DNA of 64,000 nt from CAZDVK01 sp964508915. GTDB taxonomy: Bacteria; Pseudomonadota; Alphaproteobacteria; Paracaedibacterales; CAIULA01. The stretch spans positions 62,001-126,000 of the forward strand of contig CAZDVK010000003.1 of NCBI GenBank assembly GCA_964508915.1. Reading direction: 5' to 3'. Positions 52,169 to 59,878 of the stretch are shown here, one piece after another (position 1 is the first letter of the stretch; every line of letters starts with the position of its first letter). The notes beneath the pieces were generated by a model that did not search any database, was not told where the DNA came from, and saw only the letters and a program-made list of their open reading frames with translations. A program made the position numbers and the translations under genes.

Positions 52169-53587
52169 TTAAATTTTAATTAAATTTAAATTTAAAAGCG
52201 CCGAATTTCTTGATTTTTCTAAATCAACCATGGGCGAAAAATAGTTTTCACCCAACTTCATATTTAACCGATTCAAGACATCTTTTGGCGCCTTCCAAGG
52301 GGCATAAACGTAAGGAATTGGCACATATTTCAACTCTGGCACGAATTTTTTTATATAATTTCCCTCTGGGTCAAATTTTTCAGCTTGCATTACCGGGTTA
52401 AAAATTCTAAAAAACGGTGCCGCATCGGCACCACAACCCGCCACCCATTGCCAACTGGCACTATTATTGGCCAAATCAGCATCCACCAGGCAGTCCCAAA
52501 ACCATTGCGCCCCATGGCGCCAATGAATCATCAAATTTTTGACCAAAAAAGATGCCACAATCATGCGCACACGGTTATGCATATAGCCCGTCTGCCAAAG
52601 TTCCCGCATGCCAGCATCTACAATGGGGTACCCTGTTTTTCCCTGCTGCCACCGCTGCAAAACCTCTTCATCGTGCTGCCAAGGAAATGCATCAAATTTC
52701 TTTTGCAAATTTTCAACAGGCATAGAAGGGTTATGGTAAAGCAAATGATATGAAAATTCCCGCCACCCTAATTCACTTAAGAAATGGTCTTTATCGTACT
52801 GGGGAATATCCATATTTTGAACAGCATACCAAACCGTGTTAGGGGAAATTTCCCCAAAACGAAGGTGGGGTGATAATTTTGAAACATGGGGTTGGCTTGG
52901 AAAATTACGCCCCTCTTGATAGCCCCTGATGCCTTTTTCTAGAAATTCATTCAACCGAAGGTGGGCCCCCACTTCTCCGGGCTGCCAATGGGCCTGTAAA
53001 GACTGATGCCATGAAATTTTAGGCAGCAAACTAAGTTCATCTAGTAAATGAGATGCCGTATCTTTAACCCACGTAATATTTTGCTGCTGCTTGATGGGGA
53101 ATCGGGGCGAAGGCGTTTCCAAGCATCCCTTTTTAAAAAAAGGCGTAAATACACGATACGGTGTTTTATCTTGTTTTAAAACTTCCCACGGCTCCCATAA
53201 AAGGGAGGCATTAAAGCTTTTACAGTCAATTTGATTCGTTGCCAGATAGGTTTTAATATGTTGGTCACGCTTTATGCGCCACGGTTCGTAACAGCGGTTC
53301 CAATAAACCCCAGTAGCCCCTGTTCTTTGGATAATTTCCTGCAAAACCGTCAGGGGGTCACCTTGGTAAAGGCATAAATTTCCCTGACAGCTTTCATTGA
53401 GGGCTTTTAAAGATTGATGCAACCAAAAACGGCTGGCGCCACCCATTTTAAATTCACCTGCATTCACATCATCCAAAATATAAATGGGCAAAATAGGTGC
53501 AACTTTAGAAGCTTCTGCCAAAGCTGGATTATCCAAAATACGAAGATCTTGCCGAAACCAAACAATAATCGGGGGCCGTTGATGCAT
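52169..53587 (-). CDS. phr: deoxyribodipyrimidine photolyase
   Basis: 472 aa. Repairs cyclobutane pyrimidine dimers with blue light. IVWFRQDLRILDNPALAEA at the start (antenna domain), then the FAD domain: FLSELGWREFSYHLLYH, WQQGKTGYPIVDAGMRELWQTGYMHNRVRMIVASFLVKNLMIHWRHGAQWFWDCLVDADLANNSASWQWVAGCGADAAPFFRIFNP is split here only by me; the strings GYPIVDAGMREL and NRVRMIVASFL are diagnostic of class I CPD photolyases. Unusual for an intracellular bacterium, since host cells may still be exposed to light. Confidence 0.96.
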   Translation of the reverse strand: MHQRPPIIVWFRQDLRILDNPALAEASKVAPILPIYILDDVNAGEFKMGGASRFWLHQSLKALNESCQGNLCLYQGDPLTVLQEIIQRTGATGVYWNRCYEPWRIKRDQHIKTYLATNQIDCKSFNASLLWEPWEVLKQDKTPYRVFTPFFKKGCLETPSPRFPIKQQQNITWVKDTASHLLDELSLLPKISWHQSLQAHWQPGEVGAHLRLNEFLEKGIRGYQEGRNFPSQPHVSKLSPHLRFGEISPNTVWYAVQNMDIPQYDKDHFLSELGWREFSYHLLYHNPSMPVENLQKKFDAFPWQHDEEVLQRWQQGKTGYPIVDAGMRELWQTGYMHNRVRMIVASFLVKNLMIHWRHGAQWFWDCLVDADLANNSASWQWVAGCGADAAPFFRIFNPVMQAEKFDPEGNYIKKFVPELKYVPIPYVYAPWKAPKDVLNRLNMKLGENYFSPMVDLEKSRNSALLNLNLIKI

Positions 53588-53731
53588 TTTTAAACATGGA
53601 ATTATTGTACTTAGGTCGTAACCTTAACATAAATCCGTGTGCCTTTAAAAATTTAGAAACGAAAAAATATATTGCGTACTTAAACAAAATAACGTATTGT
53701 TCGTTTTGTAAAAATAACAAGGATAATACGT

Positions 53732-54355
53732 ATGAATAAAAAAACTAAAATTTTATCTTCTCTGTTAATACTTTTAAGCTTTGCCGTATGCACGCAGGCA
53801 GCAGAAGATCCATCTGAATTTTTTGACAGTAAATATAAAATGTTAAGTTTAGTTGTCGATTCTGCTGACAAAAAACACCCTGACTATAAAAATTGGAACA
53901 AACTATTTTCAGAGGACAATATGGCCTTGGAAAAAGAGAACTTAATGGTCCTTGTAGAGACGTTTAGAAAAATTTCCCCATTTCTTGACGATTTACGAAA
54001 GAACGCCCTTGTCAAAAGAAAGAAAGCTAAAAAGACTATTAAAAAATCTCTGTTCATCCGCCATGGTGGTAAAGGCAGTGATGATGGTTATTGCCATAAA
54101 TTTTTCCCATCTGTTGTCATTGGATGTAAGGGAAATAAAACGGCCGCATCCATTGGCTATGGTGAACGCTATACGGACGAAGAAATTCTTCAGGTATTTA
54201 TGAACGTAGTTAACAACACTGTTTTTCCAGGCACGGCTGACAGGCATTTCACTGAAGCTGATGTACGACGTTTCATCTTACTGAAAACTGATGCTGACTT
54301 ATTTAACGCAATTCGAAAAAAGCAGACCGAGGTTTTTAAAAACCGCAAAAAATAA
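53732..54355 (+). CDS. secreted basic protein of unknown function (207 aa)
   Basis: Signal peptide ILSSLLILLSFAVCTQAA, cleavage before EDPSEF. The mature part is rich in Lys/Arg (ALVKRKKAKKTIKKS and the C-terminal RKKQTEVFKNRKK). No family recognised. Start preceded by CAAGGATA. Ends before a bidirectional terminator. Confidence 0.7.
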   Translation: MNKKTKILSSLLILLSFAVCTQAAEDPSEFFDSKYKMLSLVVDSADKKHPDYKNWNKLFSEDNMALEKENLMVLVETFRKISPFLDDLRKNALVKRKKAKKTIKKSLFIRHGGKGSDDGYCHKFFPSVVIGCKGNKTAASIGYGERYTDEEILQVFMNVVNNTVFPGTADRHFTEADVRRFILLKTDADLFNAIRKKQTEVFKNRKK

Positions 54356-54380
54356 CCTTTCCTCCCTATAATCGAAGCTA

Positions 54381-54417
54381 AAAATCAGGCACTTAAGATT
54401 AAGTGCCTGATTTTTTT
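54381..54417. terminator. bidirectional Rho-independent terminator
   Basis: Perfect stem AATCAGGCACTTA / TAAGTGCCTGATT with a 3-nt loop, A-run and T-run flanks, between the 53732 gene and dapF, which converge. Confidence 0.92.
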
Positions 54418-54423
54418 AGGTTA

Positions 54424-55566
54424 TTAATCTATTTCCTCACCATTCATAACATCCAATGGTTTTTTCTCTAGAATTAATTGATTTTTTTCATTGTGTTGGG
54501 CCAAAACTGTAAATGTATCGTTTTCACCTAGTATCCCAACAATACCGAACCCTTTTAAACCATCCACTGTATAAATTGATGGCAGGGAAACTTCTGTTTG
54601 TCGAATGCCGTGCTCTCCAAAATCTGCTGTCAAAACAAATGTATTTTCACTATCTCCAATAGTGCAAATCGAAGCATCTTGAATGGTAGCCCCATAAAAT
54701 TGATATTTTATTTGGCCGACAGCTTTACCTTCCAAACAGCTTTCTGTAATGGAAATAACACCCTGAAACACAAGGCAAGCTGGCCCTGTCATCCAAATTT
54801 TTTGGGTATCATCCAACGTTATATGCAACGTGCCCCCTTCTTGAATCACAGCCACGTTATTTCCAACTAATCCATGAGAGAAAGCTGCAATAGCCGCAGC
54901 ACACGCGCCGGTTCCACAGGCTGGTGTAAAACCAACACCCCGTTCGTAAACTAATAAGGCAAGTGTTGATGAGTCCACAACTCTTGCAAACCCTACATTG
55001 ACACGGTCTGGCATATGCGGATTCACACGCCCAAGCTGTTGTTCTAACGTAGCGCCTAAATTTTGTCCATGGGTCAACTTTTCAACAAAGCAAACCAAAT
55101 GGGGGTTACCCAATTCCACGTAAACAGCTGGGGGTTGTGAAAAACGGTTATATTCTTCCAGGTTCACCCCTTGAATACATTGGGTATATGCTAGTTCGAC
55201 AGCAATAGAACCAGCATCTGTTTTTTTACAAAAAAGGTCCCCTGCGGCTGTAGATACGGTTATTTGGTCTGCCCCAATTCGTTCCATTAAATACAGCGCA
55301 ACACAGCGGGTTCCGTTACCGCAGGCCTCAGCCTCGCTACCATCGGCATTGAAAAAACGAATGGAAAACCCTTTTTTTTGATTTCCATTGGCTAAGATCA
55401 CCTGGTCGCACCCAACACCGTAGCGACGATCGGCCAAAAATTGGGCCAGGTTATGAAAAGAATCTTCATATTTTTTTAAAGCCTCATCTTCATCATCGAT
55501 AATAACAAAGTCATTACCAAGGCCGTGTGCTTTGACAAAAGAAAGGTCAAATAAAGCCTGATCCAT
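54424..55566 (-). CDS. dapF: diaminopimelate epimerase with C-terminal extension
   Basis: Interconverts LL- and meso-diaminopimelate for peptidoglycan and lysine. The epimerase body (residues 1-270) has both catalytic Cys: C82 in EACGNGTRC and C217 in TPACGTGACA, as well as KAHGLGNDFVIID and FFNADGSEAE. At 380 aa it is about 100 residues longer than usual. The extra C-terminal part (about 272-380: VGQIKYQFYGATIQDASI, LTADFGEHGIRQ, GFGIVGILGENDTFTVLAQ) resembles no domain I know. First described partner genes downstream in the map are yceD and dapA, likely one operon. Confidence 0.93.
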   Translation of the reverse strand: MDQALFDLSFVKAHGLGNDFVIIDDEDEALKKYEDSFHNLAQFLADRRYGVGCDQVILANGNQKKGFSIRFFNADGSEAEACGNGTRCVALYLMERIGADQITVSTAAGDLFCKKTDAGSIAVELAYTQCIQGVNLEEYNRFSQPPAVYVELGNPHLVCFVEKLTHGQNLGATLEQQLGRVNPHMPDRVNVGFARVVDSSTLALLVYERGVGFTPACGTGACAAAIAAFSHGLVGNNVAVIQEGGTLHITLDDTQKIWMTGPACLVFQGVISITESCLEGKAVGQIKYQFYGATIQDASICTIGDSENTFVLTADFGEHGIRQTEVSLPSIYTVDGLKGFGIVGILGENDTFTVLAQHNEKNQLILEKKPLDVMNGEEID

Positions 55567-55575
55567 GTTTTTCCC

Positions 55576-56040
55576 CTATGACTCAAAGCGCGGATAAGGG
55601 TTTAACGCAAGCGATAAATACTGGGCAGCTACCTCGCCCAGGTCGACCTCATCAAAAGCTGAAAATTCTACATCGTCATCGCCCAAATCAATTAGGGTTT
55701 GTTCGTTATTATGTTTTTTGTCCAAAATATGGAGCTCAAAGGAATCATTGACCGTTTCTGGAACGTCTTTAAATGTTGTCACACACCGTTGCACAACGGA
55801 AGCCGTTAGGGAACCTGTCACGTAAAAGCCCCCCTTGTGCGTATGACCGGGGCCAACCGTTAGTGATACTTGAAAAGAACTAACGGATGCCAAACCAAAA
55901 CGTTCCGCAAGGGCGGCACATTCTGCAGGGGTTGCCTGAAAGTCAACCGCCATATTCTTAGAAACAGCTTTGGCCACATTAATCATGCGGGAAAATTCAT
56001 TATTGGGTGGTGTTGGTTGTAAAACTGTTGGGTCTGTCAT
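55576..56040 (-). CDS. DUF177/YceD-family protein
   Basis: 154 aa. The YceD pattern is visible in GGFYVTGSLTASVVQRCVTTFKDVPETVNDSFEL and the acidic DDDVEFSAFDEVDLGEVAAQYLSLALNPYPR. The family is linked to 23S rRNA maturation, normally next to rpmF; here it lies between dapA and dapF, with 12 and 9 nt gaps. The second CxxC-like part of some members is missing. Confidence 0.82.
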   Translation of the reverse strand: MTDPTVLQPTPPNNEFSRMINVAKAVSKNMAVDFQATPAECAALAERFGLASVSSFQVSLTVGPGHTHKGGFYVTGSLTASVVQRCVTTFKDVPETVNDSFELHILDKKHNNEQTLIDLGDDDVEFSAFDEVDLGEVAAQYLSLALNPYPRFES

Positions 56041-56052
56041 AGAACGTTTACC

Positions 56053-56919
56053 TTACTGCATTGATTGAATTGTATTTAAAACTTTTTCTTCATGTGTTTT
56101 TGAAATAGGTAACAATGGCAAACGCAGTGAATTTTCCGTGCCCCTCACAACAGAAACGGCATATTTAACTGGGCACGGGTTTGTTTCACAAAATAGGGCC
56201 AGGTGAAGGGGCATTAGCTTTTGATTCAAGACATCAAAAGATTTTCTATCACCCATCTTCCAGGAATTATAAAACTGTGCCATCAGGTGCGGCACCACAT
56301 TGGCTGTCACTGACATAAAACCATCTCCTCCGTTTGCCAGGTAACTAGCTGCCAACGGGTCATCCCCCCCTAAAAGGCTAATTTTTTTAGGCAGCCTGGG
56401 GCGTAACAAGGCGGGTCGGCTCATGTCATTTGTGGAATCTTTTAACCCAACAACCCTTGGAAGTTCTGCCAATCTTAGTACCAAATCTACGGATTGTTCT
56501 ACAATCACCCGACCGGGATTATTATAAGAAATGATAGGAATATCTGTTGTGTCATGAACTGTTTTAAAATGTTGATAAATACCTTCTTGGGATGGTTTCA
56601 AATAAAAAGGCGTTACAACCAAAACCCCATCTGCTTTTAGTTTTTGGGCATGTTGCGCCATATCAATAGCTTCGTGGGTAACATTTGTTGGAACACCCAC
56701 AATAATGGGAACTTTGCCAGCGGCCGCCTCTTGCGCCAATATGGTGACGCGGTTGCGTTCGTCTTGTGATAACAGCCCCCCTTCACCGGTACTGCCACAT
56801 ACTAAAATGCCAGACGTTCCAGAATTACAGTGCCATTGAACCAATTCTTGCAGTTTTGTTTCATCCACCTTATTTTGACGAAATGGGGTGACAAGGGCCA
56901 CCATGGAGCCTGTAAACAT
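56053..56919 (-). CDS. dapA: 4-hydroxy-tetrahydrodipicolinate synthase
   Basis: 288 aa TIM barrel. GSMVALVTPFRQNKVD, GTSGILVCGSTGEGGLL (phosphate-binding-like loop of the family), VTPFYLKPSQEGIYQHF (Tyr of the active site), YNNPGRV and VVGLKDST with the Schiff-base Lys. Condenses pyruvate with aspartate semialdehyde. With dapF it shows retention of the DAP pathway. A fair -10 (TATAGT) lies upstream. Confidence 0.96.
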   Translation of the reverse strand: MFTGSMVALVTPFRQNKVDETKLQELVQWHCNSGTSGILVCGSTGEGGLLSQDERNRVTILAQEAAAGKVPIIVGVPTNVTHEAIDMAQHAQKLKADGVLVVTPFYLKPSQEGIYQHFKTVHDTTDIPIISYNNPGRVIVEQSVDLVLRLAELPRVVGLKDSTNDMSRPALLRPRLPKKISLLGGDDPLAASYLANGGDGFMSVTANVVPHLMAQFYNSWKMGDRKSFDVLNQKLMPLHLALFCETNPCPVKYAVSVVRGTENSLRLPLLPISKTHEEKVLNTIQSMQ

Positions 56920-57144
56920 AAATACCTTTCGCCTCTGCTTTGAAAAATCGCTTTCACTATACCTTTCGAAAGTATTTGTTTCTACAAAAGAAAATTAAGG
57001 ATTTATAAATAAAAAAAATGTTAGAATCAAAGTCAGGTAAGAAGGATGCCGCAAAAAAACAAGAAAAACATTGCAGAAAACCCGTCATTAATGTTAATTG
57101 TTGCACTTTAAAAGCAATAAAATAACAATAAAAGGATTGCCTGA

Positions 57145-58131
57145 ATGATTATAAAATTTTTGTTCCTAGCCTTCCTGATGATAAATCAGGGTATTTTTAC
57201 ATCACAAGCTGTTGCCATGGAAGTAGAGGAAATACCGGTAGCGCCGACAAAACCACCTAGAAAAACCTACAGAGTCGTCTTTTTAGATGACTTAAGTGAT
57301 ATGCGCAGGGGTTTTGAGGCAGTCGTTGAAATGCATAACAGAAAATGCCATGAAGCAGATGACAAAAGCAAAGTTGCTGTTGGTACCCCAACCGGCACCC
57401 CGACGGGTACGCCAACTCGAACTCCAGCAAGTACTCCAAACAGACATATTAACTATGCAACTGCCCCACTTCTTGATTGTATAGATTATTTTAATGGTTG
57501 CGATGCAGCCATCGCCTCTACCACAGATTGGAACAAGGTTGACCTTGTTATTACAGACCTTGAAATGGATTGTTCTGATGCAGGTTTAATCATTGCGGAA
57601 CATTTGAGAAAAGAAAAAGGCTTTAAAGGCTTTATTCACCTAGCAACAAGTAATATGGGGACAGGATTTGAGACAAATACTGTTTTAAAAGGCAGGGTAA
57701 CTGCAACAGAAGCTGCCGCCATGTTTGCAGTAAGTGAGGGATGTTATCCATTTAATTCGATTGGTAACAAAATGACTGTAGGAACTGGTGGTAGATCGAT
57801 AGTTTTACCTAGACTTCTTAAGGAAGTAGGGTTTTTCATGGAGACAAAAAGCCTGGCTTCTTCTGTTTCGTCTGAGTTAGATCGAGGGGAAAGTGATTCG
57901 ACTGTTCTGACATTAAGTGTTCCAACTGTTTTTGATGCTGTTGTTACACATACACCTTGTTGGAAATCTTGGTTATTTAATATTTTCTGCTGTCAATGTA
58001 GTTGTTGCCACCCAAGTCATACAGGCCGTGTTGCAGCTGAGGGGACGGTAGATGAGAGAATGTTTAAGCCCCTTTCACCTGTTGCCAAGCCAGAAGCAAA
58101 AACGCCTAAAATAGAAGCAAAAACAGAATGA
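57145..58131 (+). CDS. exported protein with receiver (CheY-like) domain features
   Basis: 328 aa. Signal peptide FLFLAFLMINQGIFTSQAVA, cleavage before MEVEE. Residues about 41-210 carry all the receiver landmarks in the right order: acidic pair D48-D49 (VVFLDDLSDMRRGF), phospho-acceptor-like D138 (LVITDLEMDCSDAG), Thr168/Ser169 (LATSN) and Lys209 (NSIGNK). A GTP-rich linker (four Gly-Thr-Pro-type units, residues 80-91) is inserted after the first helix. Residues 282-288 are a Cys cluster (CCQCSCC). A receiver domain with a Sec signal is very unusual. Coupled (4-nt overlap) to the acyltransferase downstream. Confidence 0.75.
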   Translation: MIIKFLFLAFLMINQGIFTSQAVAMEVEEIPVAPTKPPRKTYRVVFLDDLSDMRRGFEAVVEMHNRKCHEADDKSKVAVGTPTGTPTGTPTRTPASTPNRHINYATAPLLDCIDYFNGCDAAIASTTDWNKVDLVITDLEMDCSDAGLIIAEHLRKEKGFKGFIHLATSNMGTGFETNTVLKGRVTATEAAAMFAVSEGCYPFNSIGNKMTVGTGGRSIVLPRLLKEVGFFMETKSLASSVSSELDRGESDSTVLTLSVPTVFDAVVTHTPCWKSWLFNIFCCQCSCCHPSHTGRVAAEGTVDERMFKPLSPVAKPEAKTPKIEAKTE

Positions 58132-58811
58132 AAAAAACCGTTAAAGCCCTTTTAAAAAAACCAGCAACACAAACAGTGCTGGCATATATGGGGGCTTTAT
58201 ACATTCGGTTTGTGTTTTATACAACCCGTTGGCATTACGAAGGGCTGGAAATTTTGGATGATTACAATAAAAATAACCGGCCTTTCATTGGGTGTTTTTG
58301 GCACGGGCGCCTTGCCATGCTACCCTGCCTGTGGCGGTGGCAGCGCCCTTTTTGCATGTTACTATCCGGCCACCGGGATGGCCAATTAATTGGAAAAACC
58401 CTTGGTTTTTTTGGTATTAGAATAGTCAGCGGGTCATCCACCCGGGGTGGCACAGAAGCAGCCCTATCTCTTATTCACTGGATCAAAAAAGGGGCAGCTA
58501 TTGGTATTACCCCCGATGGCCCCAAAGGGCCCGCCTGCACCTTAAAAAATAACGGCGTTGCCTTAATTGCCAAACTCACCCAAGCTGACGTCATTTGTGG
58601 CAGTTATGCTATATCTCGCAAAAAAATCCTCAACACTTGGGATTCATTTCAATTCCCCCTGCCCTTTTCAAAAGGGGTTTTTTATATATCGGATCCCATT
58701 CCTTACCCTAAAAAAGATGAAGATATTGAACTTTTTTCCAAAACATTAAAAGAAAAGCTGGACGAAACAACCCTGTTGTCAGATGGCGTTTTAAGCACGG
58801 AAAAAATTTAA
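58128..58811 (+). CDS. DUF374 lysophospholipid acyltransferase-like protein
   Basis: 227 aa. CFWHGRLAMLPCLW carries the HxxxxD-like acyltransferase motif of DUF374, then LLSGHRDGQLIGKTLGFFGI, SGSSTRGGTEAAL and ITPDGPKGP, which are diagnostic. The family probably acylates a lipid A or phospholipid precursor, in the inner membrane. Start overlaps the preceding gene by 4 nt. Confidence 0.88.
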   Translation: MKKTVKALLKKPATQTVLAYMGALYIRFVFYTTRWHYEGLEILDDYNKNNRPFIGCFWHGRLAMLPCLWRWQRPFCMLLSGHRDGQLIGKTLGFFGIRIVSGSSTRGGTEAALSLIHWIKKGAAIGITPDGPKGPACTLKNNGVALIAKLTQADVICGSYAISRKKILNTWDSFQFPLPFSKGVFYISDPIPYPKKDEDIELFSKTLKEKLDETTLLSDGVLSTEKI

Positions 58812-58871
58812 TTCGTACGCTTGAAATTGGTCGCAGCATAAAAGATTAATCTTTAAAAAACTCTTTCATTT

Positions 58872-58887
58872 TTAACGTTTTTTTAAC
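58872..58887 (+). promoter_or_regulatory. CtrA-like box TTAA-N7-TTAAC upstream of repeat copy B
   Basis: Perfect match to the consensus; 11 nt later comes TATGAT (58899-58904). Same layout as copies A and C and the 9967 promoter. Confidence 0.55.
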
Positions 58888-58898
58888 CCCTTTGCCCT

Positions 58899-59250
58899 TA
58901 TGATGATAATTGGCGGTAAGTTAAACCATCTGGCGGGTGGTTCGAAGCTGGATTTTATATCTGTTTTCTGATGATTTGTGTGTTCTGCACGATTGTTTAA
59001 GAAAACCCGTTCGGCCGACTGTACCACAAGCGCTTGTGGTATGCAAAAGTTGGCTACTTAACAGTGACCGGAAGTCATTGTTCAAGCAGAAACCTGCATT
59101 GTGCCTTTTAAAAAAGGTTGCAAAAAGGTGATGGGCGGAGCTTTGTTGAGGTGCGCGGAGGGGTGGCGCTGTGCACTGGTTTTTGTGGGGTCTGGGTGGG
59201 CCCCGCAAGGGGCAGAACTATACCTGGGCCCCACGCAGTGGGCGGGGTAT
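58899..59250 (+). ncRNA. structured repeat element, copy B (putative ncRNA)
   Basis: About 340 nt, closely similar to copy A read on the opposite strand. Conserved: AATTGG and GTAAGTTAAACCATCTG at the 5' end with stem ACCATC/GGTGGT; a 20-bp palindromic hairpin TACCACAAGC/GCTTGTGGTA (59022-59041) where A has a different palindrome, extended by GCCGACT/AGTTGGC; hairpins TGAC/GTCA and GCAG/CTGC identical to A; and a G-rich domain. Near the 3' end B has one extra hairpin, GCCCC-GCAA-GGGGC, before the terminal CCCAC-GCA-GTGGG. No coding potential. Both long ORFs here are spurious. Confidence 0.62.
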
Positions 59251-59360
59251 GCCGAAATTTTTCCTTAAATTTACAAAAGGCCTTAAATTTTAAAGAGGCT
59301 TTTTGAGTTTTTCTATCCCCTTATGAAATTTTTAAAAGGAAATTTTTAAAAAAACCCCTA

Positions 59361-59389
59361 TTGACCAAAAACTTAACTATTTGCATAGT
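59361..59389 (+). promoter_or_regulatory. promoter of the rubrerythrin gene
   Basis: -35 TTGACC (59361-59366), 17 nt, -10 CATAGT (59384-59389). It lies downstream of repeat copy B, so the rubrerythrin mRNA need not include the repeat. Confidence 0.5.
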
Positions 59390-59419
59390 GGGCCTACAAT
59401 TTTAAAAAGGAAACCACCT

Positions 59420-59869
59420 ATGACGGCTTTATTAAAAAACAATCCATCTGAACACCCCCTGAAAGGCTCCCGGACGGAACAAAATTTGAAAGATGCCTTT
59501 GCCGGTGAATCGCAAGCAAACCGCCGCTATTTGTATTTTGCCCAAAAAGCAGACATTGAAGGACACAACGACGTAGCTGCCGTTTTCAGATCCACCGCCG
59601 AAGGGGAAACAGGACATGCTCATGGACATTTAGAATTTTTAGAAGTAGTTGGCGACCCCGCCACAGGCCTTCCCATTGGCTCCACCGCTGATAACCTTAA
59701 GGCAGCCATTGCCGGTGAAACACACGAATATACAGATATGTACCCCAGCATGGCTAAAGCTGCCCGTGAAGAAGGCTTTTTAGAAATTGCTGATTGGTTT
59801 GAAGTTTTGGCAAAAGCTGAAAAGTCACATGCAGGCCGTTTCCAGCGGGCTTTGGAAACATTGTCTTAA
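59420..59869 (+). CDS. rubrerythrin-type diiron protein
   Basis: 149 aa. TEQNLKDAFAGESQANRRYLYFAQKADIEGHNDVA holds the first diiron Glu, FRSTAEGETGHAHGHLEF the E-x2-H pair, and AAIAGETHEYTDMY and FEVLAKAEKSHAGRFQ the second half. The C-terminal rubredoxin domain is missing. Reduces peroxide. The ATG at 59420 is chosen over one 13 codons earlier because of the AAAAGGAAA site before it and because the -10 overlaps the earlier one. Operon with the next gene. Confidence 0.93.
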   Translation: MTALLKNNPSEHPLKGSRTEQNLKDAFAGESQANRRYLYFAQKADIEGHNDVAAVFRSTAEGETGHAHGHLEFLEVVGDPATGLPIGSTADNLKAAIAGETHEYTDMYPSMAKAAREEGFLEIADWFEVLAKAEKSHAGRFQRALETLS

Positions 59870-59878
59870 GCAGCAGTT

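Noticed and set aside
57320..57450. The GTPTGTPTGTPT segment as a CRISPR-like or satellite repeat
   Set aside because: It is a short in-frame Gly-Thr-Pro linker within a coding sequence, with no spacers or regular array. No CRISPR array was seen in the window.
58640..58690. CCCCT...AGGGG with T-run as a terminator
   Set aside because: It lies within the acyltransferase coding sequence and the frame continues normally for 40 codons.
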